A stretch of 64,000 nucleotides of DNA from Doris montereyensis (lineage: Eukaryota > Mollusca > Gastropoda > Nudibranchia > Dorididae), in contig JAXRKP010000980.1 of the NCBI GenBank assembly GCA_037039925.1, positions 15,001 to 79,000 on the forward strand, given 5' to 3'. The translations under genes and the position numbers were made by a program. Positions 60,897 to 64,000 of the stretch are shown piece after piece. The number at the start of each line of letters is the position of its first letter. Position 1 is the stretch's first letter. A model generated the notes under the pieces. The model was not told the DNA's origin and ran no database searches. It saw only the letters and a list, made by a program, of their open reading frames with translations.

Positions 60897-63348
60897 TCAC
60901 TCAATTTCATACACTGTACACACGTAACTCGGAACACCCATTTTGCAGAAAATGAATACATGAAAGTAAAGACAATTTTGTTCACCATACTTTGATGGTA
61001 GTGACAATTTAATATAATGTGTCATCATCGTTACAACAGACAATTTCAATTCCATGCAAATTACTGGATCACTTTGAAAGAAACTGGAAATGTTTTTCAT
61101 GCCAGACCTGTCCACTTTGCTCAACTTCTTCTGTGCTACAGTCATTTTTCCCTGAACGGAAAGAAAGTTTAGAAAGCAAAGGATGTGAAAAATATTAAAT
61201 TTATATTAAGTTGCTGATGCTAACAAACATTGAGGGCTCAATGCAATGTCAAAACATGACAATTTTGTTTTTTTGTTTCATTGAAATTTTACCACCACAT
61301 CTACCATTATGATGCCATGACTAATGGTGAATAAAGAGGATACTAGCAAGACAAAATAAAGGTGAAAGAGTTAAAAGGAGAGAAGTAGGATCTACCACTC
61401 GGCAACCCCCGTTAGCCGCCCACATAGCAACACAATACAAAAGTTAAATTAATTCATTATGCAGTGAATTTTAAAAAATGTTGTCTCTCACTCACTTCCA
61501 GAAACTCTAGAAGCTGTAGCACGGTATGTCTTATCTTATGAAGTCCCATCAGGTCCACAGACCATTGTAAAGATGGATTAATAGTCCGTATTCCCGCATG
61601 AGTGCAGGCTCACCGCCTGTACATCATTTACCCTCCAGCAGGCCATTTCATTCAGTCCTTTTCAACTCCTCGGGGAGCATAAAGTACATTTATAAGCTCG
61701 TTAGAATTTTCAAATTAACACTCTGACAAGATCCTCTCTGCCTATCGCTGAGTACACATTCACACCTGAGTCAAGGGAGGAAAGCAGAGTGAAGTAACTT
61801 TCCCAAAAGTACAACCAGCCGTGGGGTTTGAACCAGTGATGACAAGCTCACAACACTGCGGTTCAGCTACAATGCTCAACCATAACCCGATTCTTACAGC
61901 ACCAAGTCACAGACCATACTCCCAGCCTGTGCTTACACTCTCATCTCCGTTGGCACCCGGGTCAAGTGGGGAAATGTGGCATTGGTGGCCGAGCGGTTAG
62001 GTGCCGGAATGGGGATCATGAGGTCCCGCGTTCAAATCCTAGAAAAGCTAGGTCCAATGTTGTGTTCCTTGGAAACTTAACAACCCTCTAAAGTAATTCT
62101 AACAAAAAGTCTTACCACAGATTTCCCTTTCTTTAAATCAGTTTTTTGGCTGTAGTCTTCTGTAGGGGAAATGTCGGTCTTTAATTTCTGCAAGGTAATT
62201 GAAAGGAAAAATATTTGCATTTAAATATAACACCACAGTAGCTGAAAAGATAAAAACATTGCATGGCATGTGAAATAAATACAAGTACAGGTATTTTATA
62301 TTACACAAAATATTCATTGGACACGGTATGAGAAGAGCTGGCCTAGAAGTACATTGCATAACAATAGGAAATATAAATGAAAACAGAAGCGCAGGCCAAC
62401 AAAGAGAGTGATTCCTCGTCAACGCCTCAACATGGCTGAATAACAACGGGAACCATCATCCCTGTAACACTAGTAACAGTTATTTATAGTTGTAGGAGAT
62501 TCCCATGGTATAGGAGTTTATGAGATGATCAGTTTTAGTGTGTGTAAAACTCTTACTGACTTTGAGACATAATCGCTTTGGTATGCCCTAGTATGAATTC
62601 GTTTATTCTGGAAGGAGAGAGAATTTTCTAGTATTGTATTGAACTTTGTCGAAATGTTTAGAATACTATGGACATTTCCGATTCTAGAAATATATAAGTT
62701 TTCGACTAACTATAAATAGGCCAGTTGCCAAGGTAAAGAGAGAGAGAGATGTACGGAGACATGTAGAGTGAGATGGTCAAGGAGTGCTAGATTCCACCTC
62801 GTTACGCCAGCATTTGTGACATAGCATCATCTCATCAATTGATTGTCGACTGTGAGTAAAATAAATAGCCCTGCTGTATTCATCAATCAAGCTCCATTTA
62901 TACCTTCGTACTAGCCACCATCAGAGTAACCAAGGACCGGGATACAGGGACGGCCATGACCCTCAACATACTGCTGGCATAACGCTTTCTGATAATTGTA
63001 ATAATGACGTATTTATTACATCACATAACATTAATAGAAATTTATACTTGTCGTATTCATATTCAGTTGTTCACATAATCAGGTTTACGAAATATTTCTT
63101 CATCCCTGGAATTGGTTGACTCATTTCGGGTTTTACAGGACGCTCAAACAGCTGTTCTTAGTATGAGTGTGCGAGAGAGTTACAGACAGCAGATATAGAT
63201 ACGGACAGACAGACAGGCCGAGAGACAACCAGACAAACAGAGAGACAGATAAAGGAGAGATAGAGAGATGGACTAAATAAGACTCACTTTGTTGGGAGGT
63301 TCATTTTCAGTGATCTCAGACGTCACAGGGCCTTCTTGCTCTTCAATC
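60897..63348 (-). CDS. RNASEH2B: RNase H2 subunit B-like, C-terminal exons (partial gene)
   Basis: Three minus-strand exons join in frame: 63348-63288 (IEEQEGPVTSEITENEPPNK), 62187-62116 (KLKTDISPTEDYSQKTDLKK, GKSV) and 61151-60897 (GKMTVAQKKLSKVDRSGMKN, ISSFFQ...). The block QKKL-KVD-SGMK-I-SFF matches the C-terminus of RNASEH2B, whose M-K-x-I-x-x-F-F is the PCNA-binding (PIP) box that brings RNase H2 to replication sites to remove ribonucleotides from DNA. The N-terminal exons lie beyond 64000. As read, about 57 further residues follow the PIP box before TGA at 60897. The human protein has only about ten, and a single-base indel after FF would end the protein after about five, so the tail may be an error or an unspliced region. 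Confidence 0.75.
61152..62115 (-). other. RNASEH2B: RNASEH2B-like intron
   Basis: Acceptor TTCAG (minus strand) before 61151 and donor GTAAGA after 62116. It holds a minus-strand family D repeat (61330-61430), a degenerate SINE (about 61680-61890, with GTTTGAACCAGTGATGAC) and a SINE-A head (61975-62080). Confidence 0.7.
61975..62080 (+). mobile_element. SINE family A, head with excellent tRNA-like promoter
   Basis: TGGTGGCCGAGCGGTTAGGT (A box TGGCCGAGCGG) and CGCGTTCAAATCCTAG (B box) resemble a Leu/Ser tRNA, then AGCTAGGTCCAATGTTGTGT as SINE body. Truncated after ~105 bp. Not a tRNA gene: no complete cloverleaf or 3' acceptor stem. Confidence 0.75.
62188..63287 (-). other. RNASEH2B: RNASEH2B-like intron
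   Basis: Acceptor CCTTGCAG before 62187 and donor GTGAGT after 63288, read on the minus strand. A short purine-rich GACA/GA tract lies at 63185-63275. Otherwise nothing is recognised. Confidence 0.65.
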
Positions 63349-64000
63349 CTAGAAAAATCATTTATGTTCAAATAAAGTTACTTACATTTCTTTATCTTTT
63401 CATTTAGTTCTCAATGCTATTGTGAAATCTTAAATGGCAGATCTGATCATTGAAGAATTAAGATGACTTCAGGTGACCATGTATTAACACTCACAGACAC
63501 AACAAATACATATATCGGATTTTCGTTGTAAGCTGTTCAATGATATTTTATCATAAGCTTTGCTTTAACTTCAATCATATGCGAGTAATTTAATTTCTTC
63601 ACAAGAGTAAAATGTGCTACACAATTCAAACTCAAGCAAGTAGACCAAATATAAATGCGAGACGCTATACATATTATGCAAGTTACGAAAAAGAAATATC
63701 AAAATTGAAGTCAAATGAAGGAGATCTATACACATTACACTCAAACCTCGATATACTGCCAACTGTTGTGCCAGTGGCACCTTAGCATTGTAAAGAACAC
63801 ACCCTTCACCAATATTACAACAAGGGAGATAAGCAATATTTGACTAATCAAGAAGAAATAAGATGGCTATATATTTGATAGACGCCACACCTTCATGTTT
63901 GAAGACTTGTATAGCTTGTTGTATTATGGTTGGATCAAAACAAAGACGCAAAAAAACCAGTCCCCCCCCCCCCCCCCAAAAAAAAACAACCCCAACACAA
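63349..64000. other. End of window, no further exon seen
   Basis: Acceptor TTTTTCTAG (minus strand) lies directly upstream of 63348. The rest should be an RNASEH2B-like intron. The window ends in a poly-C (about 63963-63977) and poly-A run, where length calls are unreliable. Confidence 0.5.

Noticed and set aside
61978..62052. tRNA gene (Leu/Ser-like)
   Set aside because: Good A and B boxes, but the sequence runs directly into SINE body and no acceptor stem pairs. Treated as a SINE head. Likewise the tRNA-like parts at 60210-60405 and 58430-58765.

Overview
This is eukaryotic nuclear DNA, most likely from a gastropod or other mollusc. The coding exons are short and separated by GT-AG introns. 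The non-coding DNA is packed with microsatellites, minisatellites and tRNA-derived SINEs. No bacterial, phage or organellar gene organisation is visible. The organism assignment is an inference from repeat style and protein similarity, not from a search.

Layout. (1) 1.0-25.1 kb, plus strand: sixteen exons of the translation initiation factor eIF2A, from just after its N-terminus to the stop codon, followed by a repeat-rich 3' region to about 26.2 kb. Two adjacent introns carry signals of the minor (U12) spliceosome, and one of them is of the rare AT-AC type. (2) 28.1-36.3 kb: one 8.2-kb minisatellite with a 36-bp unit, then a (CT)n tract. (3) 37.0-38.0 kb, minus strand: a decayed non-LTR retrotransposon reverse transcriptase. 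(4) 38.5-42.0 kb: a degenerate second copy of the HSP70 locus, holding a flank, the first ~50 codons of an HSP70 on the minus strand, and an HSP70-type promoter on the plus strand. (5) 42.6-49.6 kb: C-rich and 25-bp minisatellites. (6) 50.3-57.1 kb: two nearly identical HSP70 genes in head-to-head orientation, each with an intron ending directly at its start codon, with heat-shock elements between them. (7) 60.9-63.3 kb, minus strand: the last three visible exons of a gene resembling RNase H2 subunit B (RNASEH2B), including its PCNA-binding box. The rest of that gene lies beyond the window.

The genes are unrelated in function (translation initiation, protein folding, ribonucleotide removal from DNA) and do not form a pathway. 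The reading frames of eIF2A and both HSP70 genes are broken many times, and most breaks fall in homopolymer runs where adding or removing one base restores the frame. I therefore read the genes as intact and the breaks as probable consensus errors of a long-read assembly. Lengths of tandem arrays should be treated with the same caution.

The strongest unusual signals are the pair of neighbouring U12-type introns in eIF2A, the ghost copy of the divergent HSP70 locus, the block-structured 8.2-kb minisatellite, a 34-bp minisatellite in which every unit can form a hairpin, and a small repeat family combining terminal inverted repeats with a tRNA-like promoter. I found no convincing wholly new gene system.
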